From an uncultured Prevotellaceae bacterium (GTDB lineage Bacteria; Bacteroidota; Bacteroidia; Bacteroidales; Muribaculaceae): a stretch of 64,000 bases of DNA. Shown here piece after piece: positions 49,221 to 58,373 of this stretch. The stretch spans positions 1-64,000 of the forward strand of contig CAMJJG010000002.1 of the NCBI GenBank assembly GCA_946406035.1, read 5' to 3'. Both the position numbers and the translations under genes were made by a program. The notes under the pieces are model-generated. The model had not been told where the DNA came from. It saw only the letters and a list, made by a program, of their open reading frames with translations, and did no database searches. Numbering within the stretch: position 1 is the first letter of the stretch; each line of letters starts with the position of its first letter.

Positions 49221-50720
49221 TTACTTCATGAACTTGGCAAAGTCCACCTTGCGCATGTCGCCGTCGTGCAGCAGCGCGCTGTGCATGGCCAGCGCAATGT
49301 CGGGGTGCATCATCACGTGACCCTTCTTGGCCAGGCTCAGGTACTCGCGCAGTATGGGGCGATAGACGGGATGAGCGGCCTTCTCAATGATCTCGTGGGC
49401 GCTCTGAATGGGATCCTTGCCACGCAGGTCGGCGATACCCTGGTCGGTGATGATGATGTCCACCGAGTGCGGGTTGTGGTCAGGATAGGAAACCATGGGC
49501 ACGATGGTGCTGATGCAGTCGTCCTTCTTGATCGACGGGCACAGGAAGATGCTGGTGTAGGCATTGCGGGTGAAGTCGCCCGAGCCGCCCACGCCGTTCA
49601 TCAGGCGCGTGCCGCTGACGTGGGTCGAGTTGATGTGGCCATAGATGTCGGCCTCGATGGCGGTGTTCATCGTGATGACGCCCAGACGGCGAACCACCTC
49701 GGGGTTGTTGCTGATCTCGCTGGGACGCATGAGCACCTTGCCGTGCAGGGCCTCGCCCTTCTCAAAGAACTCGGTCATCGCACCGCTCGAGAACGTCATC
49801 GAGCACGTGCTGGCAAACTTGCACTTGCCGCTCTCGAGCAGCTCGAGAACGCTGTCCTGGATCACCTCGGTGTACATCTCAAACGGCGGTATCTCGTCGC
49901 TCTTGTCCAGCGCGTCGAGCACGGCGTTGGCGATGTTGCCCACACCACTCTGCAGCGGCAGGAACTCCTTGGGGATGCGGCCTGCCTTGAGCTCTGCTAC
50001 CAGGAAGGCACACACGTTGTGGCCGATGGCGGCCGTCACGTCGTCAACGGGAGTAAAGGCGCCCTCCTTGCTGATGGGCAGCGACGTCTTGACGACGCCC
50101 AGCACCTTCTTGGGGTCAACATGGGCCGTGGGTGTGCCCACGCGGTCATGAGGAGTGTAGATGGGAATCTCGCGGCGGTAGGGCGGGTCATTGGGGGTAT
50201 ACACATCGTGCATGCCGCGGATGCTCTCGGGTATCTGGTCGTTGACCTCGACGATGACCTTGTCGGCCATCTTGAGCCACGTGGCGGTGTTACCCATCGA
50301 CGTGCCCAGCACGAGCTCGCCGTCGTCGGTGATGCTCTGAGCCTCGACAATGGCGATATCCATCTTGCCATAGAAGCCGTAGCGGAACTCCTGCGCCAGC
50401 TCGCTCAGGTGGCGGTCATTGTAGTGGATGGCACCACCGTTGATGGCCTTGCGCATGTCGGGATGAGACTGGTAGGGGGTGCGGAAGTTCAGTGCGTCGG
50501 CGCGGGTCAACTCGCCATCGATGTGGTCGCTCGTCGATGCGCCACTGAACAGGTTGATCTTGAATTCGCGTCCTGCCTCGTGCTCACGCTTGGCGCGCTC
50601 GGCGATAGCCACTGGCACTGCTTGAGGACAACCGGGTGATGTGAAACCCGAAACACCCACTGTGAAGCCATTTTGTACAAATTCGGCGGCTTCCTCGGCC
50701 GAAATAATCGGATAAATCAT
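49221..50720 (-). CDS. Acetyl-CoA hydrolase/succinate CoA-transferase family protein
   Basis: FTVGVSGFTSPGCPQAVPVAIA; GASTSDHIDGELTRADALNFRTPYQS; GVGNIANAVLDAL; VSGTRLMNGVGGSGDFTRNAYTSIF. Confidence 0.94.
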   Translation of the reverse strand: MIYPIISAEEAAEFVQNGFTVGVSGFTSPGCPQAVPVAIAERAKREHEAGREFKINLFSGASTSDHIDGELTRADALNFRTPYQSHPDMRKAINGGAIHYNDRHLSELAQEFRYGFYGKMDIAIVEAQSITDDGELVLGTSMGNTATWLKMADKVIVEVNDQIPESIRGMHDVYTPNDPPYRREIPIYTPHDRVGTPTAHVDPKKVLGVVKTSLPISKEGAFTPVDDVTAAIGHNVCAFLVAELKAGRIPKEFLPLQSGVGNIANAVLDALDKSDEIPPFEMYTEVIQDSVLELLESGKCKFASTCSMTFSSGAMTEFFEKGEALHGKVLMRPSEISNNPEVVRRLGVITMNTAIEADIYGHINSTHVSGTRLMNGVGGSGDFTRNAYTSIFLCPSIKKDDCISTIVPMVSYPDHNPHSVDIIITDQGIADLRGKDPIQSAHEIIEKAAHPVYRPILREYLSLAKKGHVMMHPDIALAMHSALLHDGDMRKVDFAKFMK

Positions 50721-50869
50721 TCTTTTAGTTTTTGGTCCTTAGTCTTTATGTTAATCAAGCAACTTTAACAACGTTGAACAACACAGAACGACACTGTTGT
50801 CATCATAATAGACATTGAACTGTTGTTCTAGTTGTTGTTTTTTGTCGTTACAGTTGGTTGACATGTTAG

Positions 50870-52189
50870 TTAGTTGTTGAGTTTGGCGCGAATTGCGGCT
50901 GTGGCCTCCTCGTGGCCAGGCTTCTCGAGCAGGGCAAACATGTTCTTCTTGTAGGCCTCGACACCCGGCTGGTCAAACGGGTTCACGCCCAGCATGTAGC
51001 CGCTCACGCCGCAAGCCTTCTCAAAGAAGTAGATCAGCTGACCCAGGTAGCGCTCGTTGACCGTCGGCATGGTGATCAGGATGTTGGGCACGCCGCCGTC
51101 AACGTGGGCCAGCCGGGTTCCCAGCTCGGCCATCTTGTTGACGTAGTCCACATTCTTGCCAGCGATGTAGTTCAAGCCGTCCAGGTCCTTCTCGTCGCTG
51201 GGGATGATGACTTCGTGCTGCTGGTCGCCCACGCTGAGCACGGTCTCAAACAGCGTGCGCTCGCCGTCCTGGATCATCTGCCCCATGCTGTGCAGGTCAG
51301 TCGTGAAGTCAACGCTGGCCGGGAAGATGCCCTTGTGGCCCTTGCCCTCGCTCTCGCCGTAGAGCTGTTTCCACCACTCGGCGATGTAGTGCAGGCGGGG
51401 GGTGAAGTTGGCCAGCACCTCAATTTTCTTGCCCTTCTGGTACAGGGCATTGCGCGTGATGGCATACTCCAGCACCTGCTCGTCGTCGCCCTGCTCGATC
51501 TCGACAGCGCCTGCCACCAGGGCACGGATGTCAAATCCTGCCACGGCGATGGGCAGCAGCCCCACTGGCGTGAGCACCGAGAAACGGCCGCCCACGTCAT
51601 CGGGGATGACATAGGTGGCATATCCCTCGTCGCTCGCCAGCTGGCGCAACGCTCCGCGGCGGGCGTCGGTCACGGCGATGATGTTGCGGCGAGCAAATTC
51701 CTTCCCCTCCTGCTTCTCGAGCAGGTCCTTGAAAATGCGGAAGGCGATGCCTGGCTCGGTCGTCGTCCCCGACTTGGAGATAACGATGATGCCAAACTTG
51801 TGACCGCGCACCAGGTCAATCATGTCATACAGGTAATCCTCGCCGATGTTGCTGCCGGCAAACAGCACCTTGGGGCCATTGCTGGCCTTGTAGGCGGCAA
51901 AATGGTCGCTCAATGACTCGATAACGGCCTTGGCACCCAGGTAGCTGCCGCCGATGCCGATGCTGATCACATACTCGCACTCGCTGCGCAGCTGCGCAGC
52001 GCTCTGCTCGATAGCCTCGAACTGTGCCGCGTCGCTGCTGCTGGGCAGGTGTAGCCAACCCAGGAAGTCGTTGCCAGCGCCGCTACCGCTCTCAAGCGTC
52101 TGCTTGGCGGCAAGGGCAAGCTCGCGCAGGGCCTGTGTTTCCACCCCTTGAAGGGCGTATTTGCTGATGACTTGAATTCTCTCGTTCAT
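50870..52189 (-). CDS. pgi: Glucose-6-phosphate isomerase
   Basis: [74 protein letters not shown]. Confidence 0.97.
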   Translation of the reverse strand: MNERIQVISKYALQGVETQALRELALAAKQTLESGSGAGNDFLGWLHLPSSSDAAQFEAIEQSAAQLRSECEYVISIGIGGSYLGAKAVIESLSDHFAAYKASNGPKVLFAGSNIGEDYLYDMIDLVRGHKFGIIVISKSGTTTEPGIAFRIFKDLLEKQEGKEFARRNIIAVTDARRGALRQLASDEGYATYVIPDDVGGRFSVLTPVGLLPIAVAGFDIRALVAGAVEIEQGDDEQVLEYAITRNALYQKGKKIEVLANFTPRLHYIAEWWKQLYGESEGKGHKGIFPASVDFTTDLHSMGQMIQDGERTLFETVLSVGDQQHEVIIPSDEKDLDGLNYIAGKNVDYVNKMAELGTRLAHVDGGVPNILITMPTVNERYLGQLIYFFEKACGVSGYMLGVNPFDQPGVEAYKKNMFALLEKPGHEEATAAIRAKLNN

Positions 52190-52252
52190 AATCGTAATTC
52201 TATGATGTTTGGTGTATTTGTTGTCTCCTTAACCCGGAAATATGAGTTCATC

Positions 52253-53386
52253 TCAGATTTCCTTGGTGTAGGCCCGGCGGCGCTTGTGCTGCTCGCGCTC
52301 GAAGTATTCCCACTGCTTGAGCACCTTGCTGTTGGCTTCCAGCTCGCGGTTGCTCTCGGCATACTTGTAGCCGTTCTGGTTGAAGTGGGGTATCAGGTCG
52401 GTGAACAGCAGTGAGTTCACACCCTTGTTCTGGTACTCGGGTTTGACGGCAATGAGCATCAGGTCCACCACGTCGTTGTGCTTGAAGGCATGCAGCAGGT
52501 GTTTCCAGCCCATGGGGAAGATGCGTCCGCGGCTCTTGATGAGCGCCCTGGCCATCGAGGGGATCGAGATGCCCACGGCGATGAGCTCGCGGGTGGTCTT
52601 GTCCACAACCATCGACAGGTCATTCAATGGCAGGAAGGGCAGGTACATCTTGATGTAATGGTTGATCTGCTTGTCTGACAATGGTGAGTAGCCAAAGATG
52701 TTGTCATAGGCCACATTGATTAACTTGAAGATGGCATCACCATAGTCTGCCACCAGTTGCTTGCGGCTGGTGTAGTGCAGGTTCTCCAGGTTGTTGCGCT
52801 CGGCCACAATGTTGGAGATGCGCACCATTTTCTCGGGGATGTCCTTGGGGATGGTGATGAGCAGTTCAATCCAGTCGGCATCCTTGACAAAGCCCAGTCG
52901 CTCGATGTGCTTGGGATAGTAGGCATAGTTGTAGATGCCGCCGCTCGTGCCCACGCGGTCAAAGCCCTCGACGAGCATGCCCTCGGGGTCCATGTCGGTA
53001 AAGCTCAACGGGCCGGTCAAGTGCTCCATGCCTTTGCTCTTGCTCCAGCGGGTAACGGCATCGATCAGGGCATCGGCGACCTCGGCGTCGTCAATAAAGT
53101 CGATGTAGCCAAACCGGGCCTCCTTCTTGCCCGAGCGCTCGTTGACCACCCGGTTGATGATCCCGGCGATGCGGCCCACGATCTCGCCGTCGCGATAGGC
53201 CAGGTAATATACCGCCTCACAGAAGTCAAAGGCCGGGTTCTTGTCGGGCCTCAGGCTGTTCACCTCATCGGTAACCAGCGGGGGCACGTAGCACTTGCTG
53301 TCGCGGTACAGCACGTCGATGGGGTAGTGCACAAACTTGAGCAGGTTGCGCTTCGTTGGTTGGATCTCTCTGATTTCTACAGCCAT
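52253..53386 (-). CDS. GNAT-like N-acyltransferase family protein of unknown substrate
   Basis: AYRDGEIVGRIAGIIN; GPLSFTDMDPEGMLVEGF; VDLMLIAVKPEYQNKGVNSLLFTDLIPHF. Confidence 0.7.
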   Translation of the reverse strand: MAVEIREIQPTKRNLLKFVHYPIDVLYRDSKCYVPPLVTDEVNSLRPDKNPAFDFCEAVYYLAYRDGEIVGRIAGIINRVVNERSGKKEARFGYIDFIDDAEVADALIDAVTRWSKSKGMEHLTGPLSFTDMDPEGMLVEGFDRVGTSGGIYNYAYYPKHIERLGFVKDADWIELLITIPKDIPEKMVRISNIVAERNNLENLHYTSRKQLVADYGDAIFKLINVAYDNIFGYSPLSDKQINHYIKMYLPFLPLNDLSMVVDKTTRELIAVGISIPSMARALIKSRGRIFPMGWKHLLHAFKHNDVVDLMLIAVKPEYQNKGVNSLLFTDLIPHFNQNGYKYAESNRELEANSKVLKQWEYFEREQHKRRRAYTKEI

Positions 53387-53400
53387 AATATTGCTTGTTT

Positions 53401-53511
53401 TTAACCCGCATACACGACGTTATTCAGCCACCACAGCAGGGCAAGAAGCCCTACCAGGATCAGGTTCAGTTTAGTAAAGAACCGTGCATAGTACCGTCGC
53501 TCGGGTGTCAT
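53401..53511 (-). CDS. 36-aa putative single-pass membrane microprotein (not in ORF track)
   Basis: Reverse complement reads MTPERRYYARFFTKLNLILVGLLALLWWLNNVVYAG*; positively charged N-terminus then a hydrophobic helix; fits between two minus-strand genes. Confidence 0.5.
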   Translation of the reverse strand: MTPERRYYARFFTKLNLILVGLLALLWWLNNVVYAG

Positions 53512-53557
53512 GATTATTTTCTTTTCAGTGGGTCGATTGATAGCTATAACCTATTGC

Positions 53558-55033
53558 TTAATTCGCGCTCTTGGCTCGGTCATGCACCAGGTCATAGGTG
53601 ATGGAGCCGTTAGGCGACTTGATGACCACATGGTTGTCGCCGCCAAAGCTGATGCCCGACGCGGCCCCGTTCTTGCCGCCATAGATGGTAAAGTACTTGC
53701 GGGTGCTCTTGTTGAAGCCCACTACCGACCCCTTAGTGTCCAGAAAGACCAGGTAATGGTCATTCTCGAGCTTCTCCTTGATTTCCTTCATGTTGATGAT
53801 GGGCTTGTCATACTGTGTGGGCTTCATCTTCACTTCCTCGCCCTCCTTGAGCTTGTCCATGTTCTCGGCATTGTCGTGAGCCCACTTGGCGTCGGCATTC
53901 TCCTCGCCAGCAAGGGCTTTCTCCTCTTCTTCCCTGGCCTTGGCTTCCTCCTCGGCGTCTATCTCCTCCTGGGTCGCTACCCTGATGGCGCCGATGTTGG
54001 CGGCCTCTTGTTGCAAGAAGCGGCGCTCACTGCTGTTGGTGCTCTCCAGCGGGCCGCGGCTATAGACATACTGGCGACCATCGGTGCGGGAGCGTATCTG
54101 GCCGTCATAGGTCAACGTGTTCAGTTTCTTTCCCTCCACGTCATACAAGCACAGCGTCACGCGACCGTTATTGCCCTCGCCGGCTCCCTTCAGGTGGTTC
54201 AGGAAGGCGAAATACAGGTACTGCTTGCCATCGAGTTTCACGGCACGGGGCACATACATAGCATCGGCGATGAGCGAGCTGTTGTCCATGATGATGCTGC
54301 GGCCGTCATAGTATTTGTTTTGGCCCAACTCGGTCTTCCACCCTCCGCCATCACGCGTCAGGTTATAGACCTTGATGAACGGTCGGTCGGTGTCGTCCTT
54401 GTATGTCACACCCACGATGCGCTCGGGCGTGTCGGGGTCGGTGCTCTCAAAGCGCACGGCGCACCCCGTGTATGCCTTGTCGTCGGTCATGCCGTTGCGG
54501 CTCAACTCGGCGGTGAGCACGGCCATCGGGTCCTGGCTGTCGTCGGCGATGACGGCAACGCTGTCGGCACGGGCGGCATCACGGTCGTTCTCGCGGTTGT
54601 TGCAGTGGCGCATCAGGCTCAGCAGGCCGATGATCACCACGGCAACCACGATGCCAATGATCAAGTTGCGGTCAAAGTGGGAACGCCCGCCTCCATTATC
54701 GTCATCGTCGTCATCGTCATCGTCGTCGATTTCGGGCTCAACGGGTTTGGGCTGCTGCCAGGCGTTGGCCTTGCGCTGGGCGGCGCGTTGCTCGTTATAG
54801 GTCACCCCCTGTTGTTGGGGACGACTAGCGGGACGGGGTGGCTGTTGGGGCTCCTCGCGTGCAAGGCTCATCGCGTTGTCTACCGCCTTGCCGCAATGGG
54901 GGCAGAACACCGACGTCGCTGGCATGGGCTCGTGGCAGTAGCTGCACGTGATTTCTTTACTCATCTGGTGGCCACAATGGTTACAGAAAGCCGATCCCTC
55001 GGGAACTTCATGTCCGCAATGTTGACATTTCAT
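53558..55033 (-). CDS. Double zinc-ribbon membrane protein with poly-Asp segment
   Basis: MKCQHCGHEVPEGSAFCNHCGHQM...CSYCHEPMPATSVFCPHCGKA; poly-Asp; TM LIIGIVVAVVIIGLLSLM; unknown C-terminal domain. Confidence 0.82.
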   Translation of the reverse strand: MKCQHCGHEVPEGSAFCNHCGHQMSKEITCSYCHEPMPATSVFCPHCGKAVDNAMSLAREEPQQPPRPASRPQQQGVTYNEQRAAQRKANAWQQPKPVEPEIDDDDDDDDDDNGGGRSHFDRNLIIGIVVAVVIIGLLSLMRHCNNRENDRDAARADSVAVIADDSQDPMAVLTAELSRNGMTDDKAYTGCAVRFESTDPDTPERIVGVTYKDDTDRPFIKVYNLTRDGGGWKTELGQNKYYDGRSIIMDNSSLIADAMYVPRAVKLDGKQYLYFAFLNHLKGAGEGNNGRVTLCLYDVEGKKLNTLTYDGQIRSRTDGRQYVYSRGPLESTNSSERRFLQQEAANIGAIRVATQEEIDAEEEAKAREEEEKALAGEENADAKWAHDNAENMDKLKEGEEVKMKPTQYDKPIINMKEIKEKLENDHYLVFLDTKGSVVGFNKSTRKYFTIYGGKNGAASGISFGGDNHVVIKSPNGSITYDLVHDRAKSAN

Positions 55034-55261
55034 AGTCGTAGTCTTTTTAGCGTTGATTAAACTTCGTTTAATTTCAAGCTACAAAAGTACCTATTTTACA
55101 CAAAACAGCGGCCCATTTACCCTAAAAAAATGATTAAAGCCAGCAACTCAATCCCATCAATCGCCCAAATTGGCCAACCAGAATCTGTCTCGCGGCTCTC
55201 CATCGCCCTTTTGGCCGGCCCTCATGCGTGTCCTTCGATTCGCCGACCAGGGGGGCTTTTT

Positions 55262-56179
55262 CTATACTTTGGTTCCGAGCGCTTTGGCTGTGCGTGCAGC
55301 CAGCCGGGCATTATTGAGCACCAGTTGGATGTTACTCTCCAGGCTCTCGCCGCCAGTGAGGTCTTTCACCTTGGCCAGCAGGAAGGGGGTCGTCTCCTTG
55401 CCACGGATTCCCAGACGGTTAGCCTCGTCGATGGCCTCGTCGATGGCCTGGTTGATCACCTCGGCTGGCATCGAGTACTGCTCGGGGATGGGATTGGTAA
55501 CGAGCATGCCGCCCTTGAGGCCCATCTCCAGCTTGGCCCTGAAGGCTGCGGCCAGTTCTTCGGGAGTGTCAATGCGGTAATCCACCTTGTAGCCGCTGTG
55601 GCGGGTGTAGAAGGCCGGCAACTCGTCGGTGCCATACCCTATCACGGGAACACCCTTCGTCTCCAGGTATTCGAGCGTCAGCCCCAGGTCGAGTATCGAC
55701 TTGGCCCCGGCACAGATGACCATAACGGGCGTCATCGACAGTTCCTCGAGGTCGGCACTGATGTCCATTGTCGTTTCGGCACCGCGATGCACGCCGCCGA
55801 TGCCGCCGGTAGCAAACACCTTAATGCCCGCCATCGCTGCGATAATCATGGTTGTTGTCACGGTGGTGGCTCCATCCTGGCCACGGGCGATGAGCACGGG
55901 CAGGTCACGACGCGATGCCTTGGTTACGGCCTGGCCTTTCTTGCCCAGATACTCGATTTCATCGGGTGTACAGCCTGCCTTGAGCTTGCCGCCGATGATG
56001 GCGATGGTGGCGGGAACGGCGCCGCCCTCACGGATGGTTTGCTCGACCTTCAGGGCGGTTTCCACATTCTGGGGGTAGGGCATGCCGTGGGAGATGATGG
56101 TAGACTCGAGGGCGACTACGGGACGTCCCTCGTCGAGTGCTTGCTGCACTTCGGGCGAAATGGATAGGTATTTGTTCAT
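55262..56179 (-). CDS. psuG: Pseudouridine-5'-phosphate glycosidase
   Basis: VALESTIISHGMPYPQN; TTVTTTMIIAAMAGIKVFATGGIGGVHRGAETTMDISADLEEL; SILDLGLTLEYLETKGVPVIGYGTDELPAFYTRHSGYKV. Confidence 0.96.
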   Translation of the reverse strand: MNKYLSISPEVQQALDEGRPVVALESTIISHGMPYPQNVETALKVEQTIREGGAVPATIAIIGGKLKAGCTPDEIEYLGKKGQAVTKASRRDLPVLIARGQDGATTVTTTMIIAAMAGIKVFATGGIGGVHRGAETTMDISADLEELSMTPVMVICAGAKSILDLGLTLEYLETKGVPVIGYGTDELPAFYTRHSGYKVDYRIDTPEELAAAFRAKLEMGLKGGMLVTNPIPEQYSMPAEVINQAIDEAIDEANRLGIRGKETTPFLLAKVKDLTGGESLESNIQLVLNNARLAARTAKALGTKV

Positions 56180-56186
56180 AATTCTT

Positions 56187-57113
56187 TTATTGTAGATATT
56201 GATTGATGTCGGGATTCACGGTCTGCTGCGAGAGCAGGGTGGCATGGGCGGCCTTCAGGCCCGTGGTGGCGCACTCGGGAAATGGCGCCTGACCAAGCCA
56301 GGCATGAACCACGCCGGCAATGAAGGCGTCTCCTGCCCCGGTGGTGTTGATCACACGGGTGGGGATGGCATGATAGTGCTGCTGGCTCCTGCCGTCGCTG
56401 CAATACACGCCGTCGCTGCCCAGCGTGATGTATACCTGCTCGACACCCAGTGCGAGGAGCCGTTCGGCGGCTTCCTGGGCGCTATCGAGATGGGTTACCG
56501 ACTGGGCCTCCATGAGGTTGAGTTTCAGGGCGTGCAGGTGGTGGCTCCAGCTCTGTTGCAGAGCCTTGATGACGCGGGGTGCCTTGGCGGTGCTCACGGT
56601 ATCGACAAACAGTGGAGCCGTGTTACAGTGGTCGATGAGGTAGATCAGCGACTCCATCGGGATGTTGGTGTCGGCTACAACTGCTGCCGAGGCGTTAATT
56701 ACATCGATGCGCGACTCTAGAAAGCTGGGCGTGAGGTGGTTGACGATGTCGGTGTCGGCAACGGCGGCAATCATGTCGCCTGTCTGGTCGTTGACACACA
56801 GGTACAGGCCGTTGCGCAGGCCATCGCGGCGCTCGCTCAGCGACAGGTCCAGACCGATGGTCTCGCACTCACGATGGCACATCTCGCCGAACGAATCGCC
56901 ACCAAACAGGCTCACAAACTTCACCTCGTGATCCATCAACCGCAGGTTGTGGGCTATGTTGCGCGCCACGCCGCCGCACCCTAGGACCACATGCCCTGGT
57001 ACCGAGTCGGCGGGGACAAACGGCGCCGTCAATGCTGCCGAGATGTCCATGTTCACGCCACCGATGACTGTAATGTATTGATTCATTTCATGAATAGTGG
57101 AATTCAAGGTCAT
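56187..57113 (-). CDS. psuK: PfkB-family carbohydrate kinase, probable pseudouridine kinase
   Basis: ITVIGGVNMDISAALTAPF; GGVARNIAHNLRLMDHEVKFVSLFGGDSFG; NTTGAGDAFIAGVVHAWL; immediately upstream of psuG in transcription order. Likely start MNQYITVIGG. Confidence 0.88.
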   Translation of the reverse strand: MTLNSTIHEMNQYITVIGGVNMDISAALTAPFVPADSVPGHVVLGCGGVARNIAHNLRLMDHEVKFVSLFGGDSFGEMCHRECETIGLDLSLSERRDGLRNGLYLCVNDQTGDMIAAVADTDIVNHLTPSFLESRIDVINASAAVVADTNIPMESLIYLIDHCNTAPLFVDTVSTAKAPRVIKALQQSWSHHLHALKLNLMEAQSVTHLDSAQEAAERLLALGVEQVYITLGSDGVYCSDGRSQQHYHAIPTRVINTTGAGDAFIAGVVHAWLGQAPFPECATTGLKAAHATLLSQQTVNPDINQYLQ

Positions 57114-57130
57114 TTAACCCCGATCGTCAT

Positions 57131-57282
57131 GCAAAGGTAACGATTATTTTGTGATTTTGTGGCAATGGAGATACAGGAATTACAATTCTGACACCGCCAG
57201 GTGTGCCTCTACAAGCTGATACAGTGGCCCGTACTGCTGGTATATTCGATTGACTATCACGAGAATGGGCAACCGTTGCTGC
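57131..57282 (+). pseudogene. Decayed duplicate of the 5' end (plus upstream region) of the alpha/beta hydrolase gene at 58374
   Basis: Colinear and gap-free with 58340-58491: MEIQELQF*HRQVCLYKLIQWPVLLVYSIDYHENGQPLL vs MEMHELHFGHRRVCLYRLVDGSVPLAYSIDYHENGQLLL; stop at codon 9; similarity ends after about 40 codons. Confidence 0.85.
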
Positions 57283-57299
57283 TATCGGTATCGCACCAT

Positions 57300-57327
57300 T
57301 AGCCCCACGCGATGTCGCAAGGGGCTA
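57300..57327. terminator. Short stem-loop in the hydrolase-remnant/CPBP intergenic region
   Basis: TAGCCCC / GGGGCTA inverted repeat. Confidence 0.35.
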
Positions 57328-57474
57328 TGCTTTCTCGTCATGATGTTGTAAGACAAGATGAATAGAGATAAAAATTGTCTTTCTTGCCTTCCTCAATAAT
57401 AATATTGCCTATTGGTTGCCGACCGAAAAATTCGGTGAAATTAGGCGGTTTGGCCATTTATTTGAGTCTGCTTT

Positions 57475-58311
57475 TTACTTTCTTTTTCTTGTGGAGTGGT
57501 TGCAGTTGGCGAGGAAGACGGCGGTGAGGAGGATGCCATAGAGGACGGCGATGAGAGAGGCCTCGGCACCGAAGGCTCCGCCAGTGATGATGTCGGGGCC
57601 GCTGGTGTGCATCTCGAGCAGGCTACCGCCGGCCGTGGTTCCCGACACGGCCGCGCCATAGACGTTGCCTTGAGTGAAGTTCCAGGCCCAGTGGATGCCG
57701 ATGGGCAGCCACAGCGACCTCGACCACTTGTAGGCCGCGCCTAGCATCAAGCCGGCCTCGATGGCGATGGCCAGCGACGACCACCAGGTAGCGCTGTCGT
57801 TGGTGATATGCACGAGGCCGAACAGCAATGCCGACACAATCAGTGCCGCCCAGGTGTTCCAGCGCTCGTCTATCTGCCTGAAGATGATGCCCCTGAAGAT
57901 CATTTCCTCGCCCACGCCCACGGTGAGGAAAACCAGCAGCCAGTAGGCGATTTCTTCCCATTCGGTGCCCAGCATGTTGACTGTGGCACAGCCCATGGCC
58001 ACGATGGTGCTCACGACAAGCGTCATGTAGACAAAGCCCACAATCAGTCCCAGCATTGTGTGGGGCACCAGTTTGCCCAGGCCCAGGTCACGGGGCCAGT
58101 GCCCCTCCATCAGCTTCACTCCTAGGGCATACAACCCCAGGACGACTGCCACGGCGATGGTGATGGCCACGGGATGCAGGTTATTGTCGGCTAGTGCCAG
58201 CATTTGCAGCAGGCCGTAGCCGATAAACCCCAGGAAGACCGAAGCGATAAGTATCAGTATCCATTTCCACAGCGGGCGTTTCTTGACGGGAGGGGTTATT
58301 GCATTCATCAT
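57475..58311 (-). CDS. CPBP-family intramembrane metalloprotease (CAAX/Abi)
   Basis: VGVGEEMIFRGIIFRQIDERWNTWAALIVSALLFGLVHI (EExxxR...FxxxH) and HWAWNFTQGNVYG. Confidence 0.92.
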   Translation of the reverse strand: MMNAITPPVKKRPLWKWILILIASVFLGFIGYGLLQMLALADNNLHPVAITIAVAVVLGLYALGVKLMEGHWPRDLGLGKLVPHTMLGLIVGFVYMTLVVSTIVAMGCATVNMLGTEWEEIAYWLLVFLTVGVGEEMIFRGIIFRQIDERWNTWAALIVSALLFGLVHITNDSATWWSSLAIAIEAGLMLGAAYKWSRSLWLPIGIHWAWNFTQGNVYGAAVSGTTAGGSLLEMHTSGPDIITGGAFGAEASLIAVLYGILLTAVFLANCNHSTRKRK

Positions 58312-58360
58312 CGCAGTAAAAAAATATCGTGATCTCGGTACAAAGGTACGGATTATTTCC

Positions 58361-58368
58361 TACATTTG
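58361..58368 (+). promoter_or_regulatory. -7 box TACATTTG immediately upstream of the hydrolase ATG
   Basis: TACATTTG ends only 5 bp before ATG at 58374. Confidence 0.4.
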
Positions 58369-58373
58369 CACTA

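Noticed and set aside
49152-50639. 495-aa ORF antisense to the CoA-transferase gene
   Set aside because: Antisense shadow of a clear enzyme gene.
53510-55060. 516-aa ORF antisense to the zinc-ribbon gene
   Set aside because: Poly-Val/Ile stretch is simply the antisense of the poly-Asp repeat; no credible protein.
57165-57282. In-frame TGA in the hydrolase remnant as a possible selenocysteine codon
   Set aside because: Similarity ends after about 40 codons, no SECIS-like element was seen, and the intact paralog has Gly there; decay is the simpler explanation.
57350-57381. AAGACAA/TTGTCTT hairpin downstream of the CPBP gene
   Set aside because: Short AT-rich stem with long loop; could be chance.
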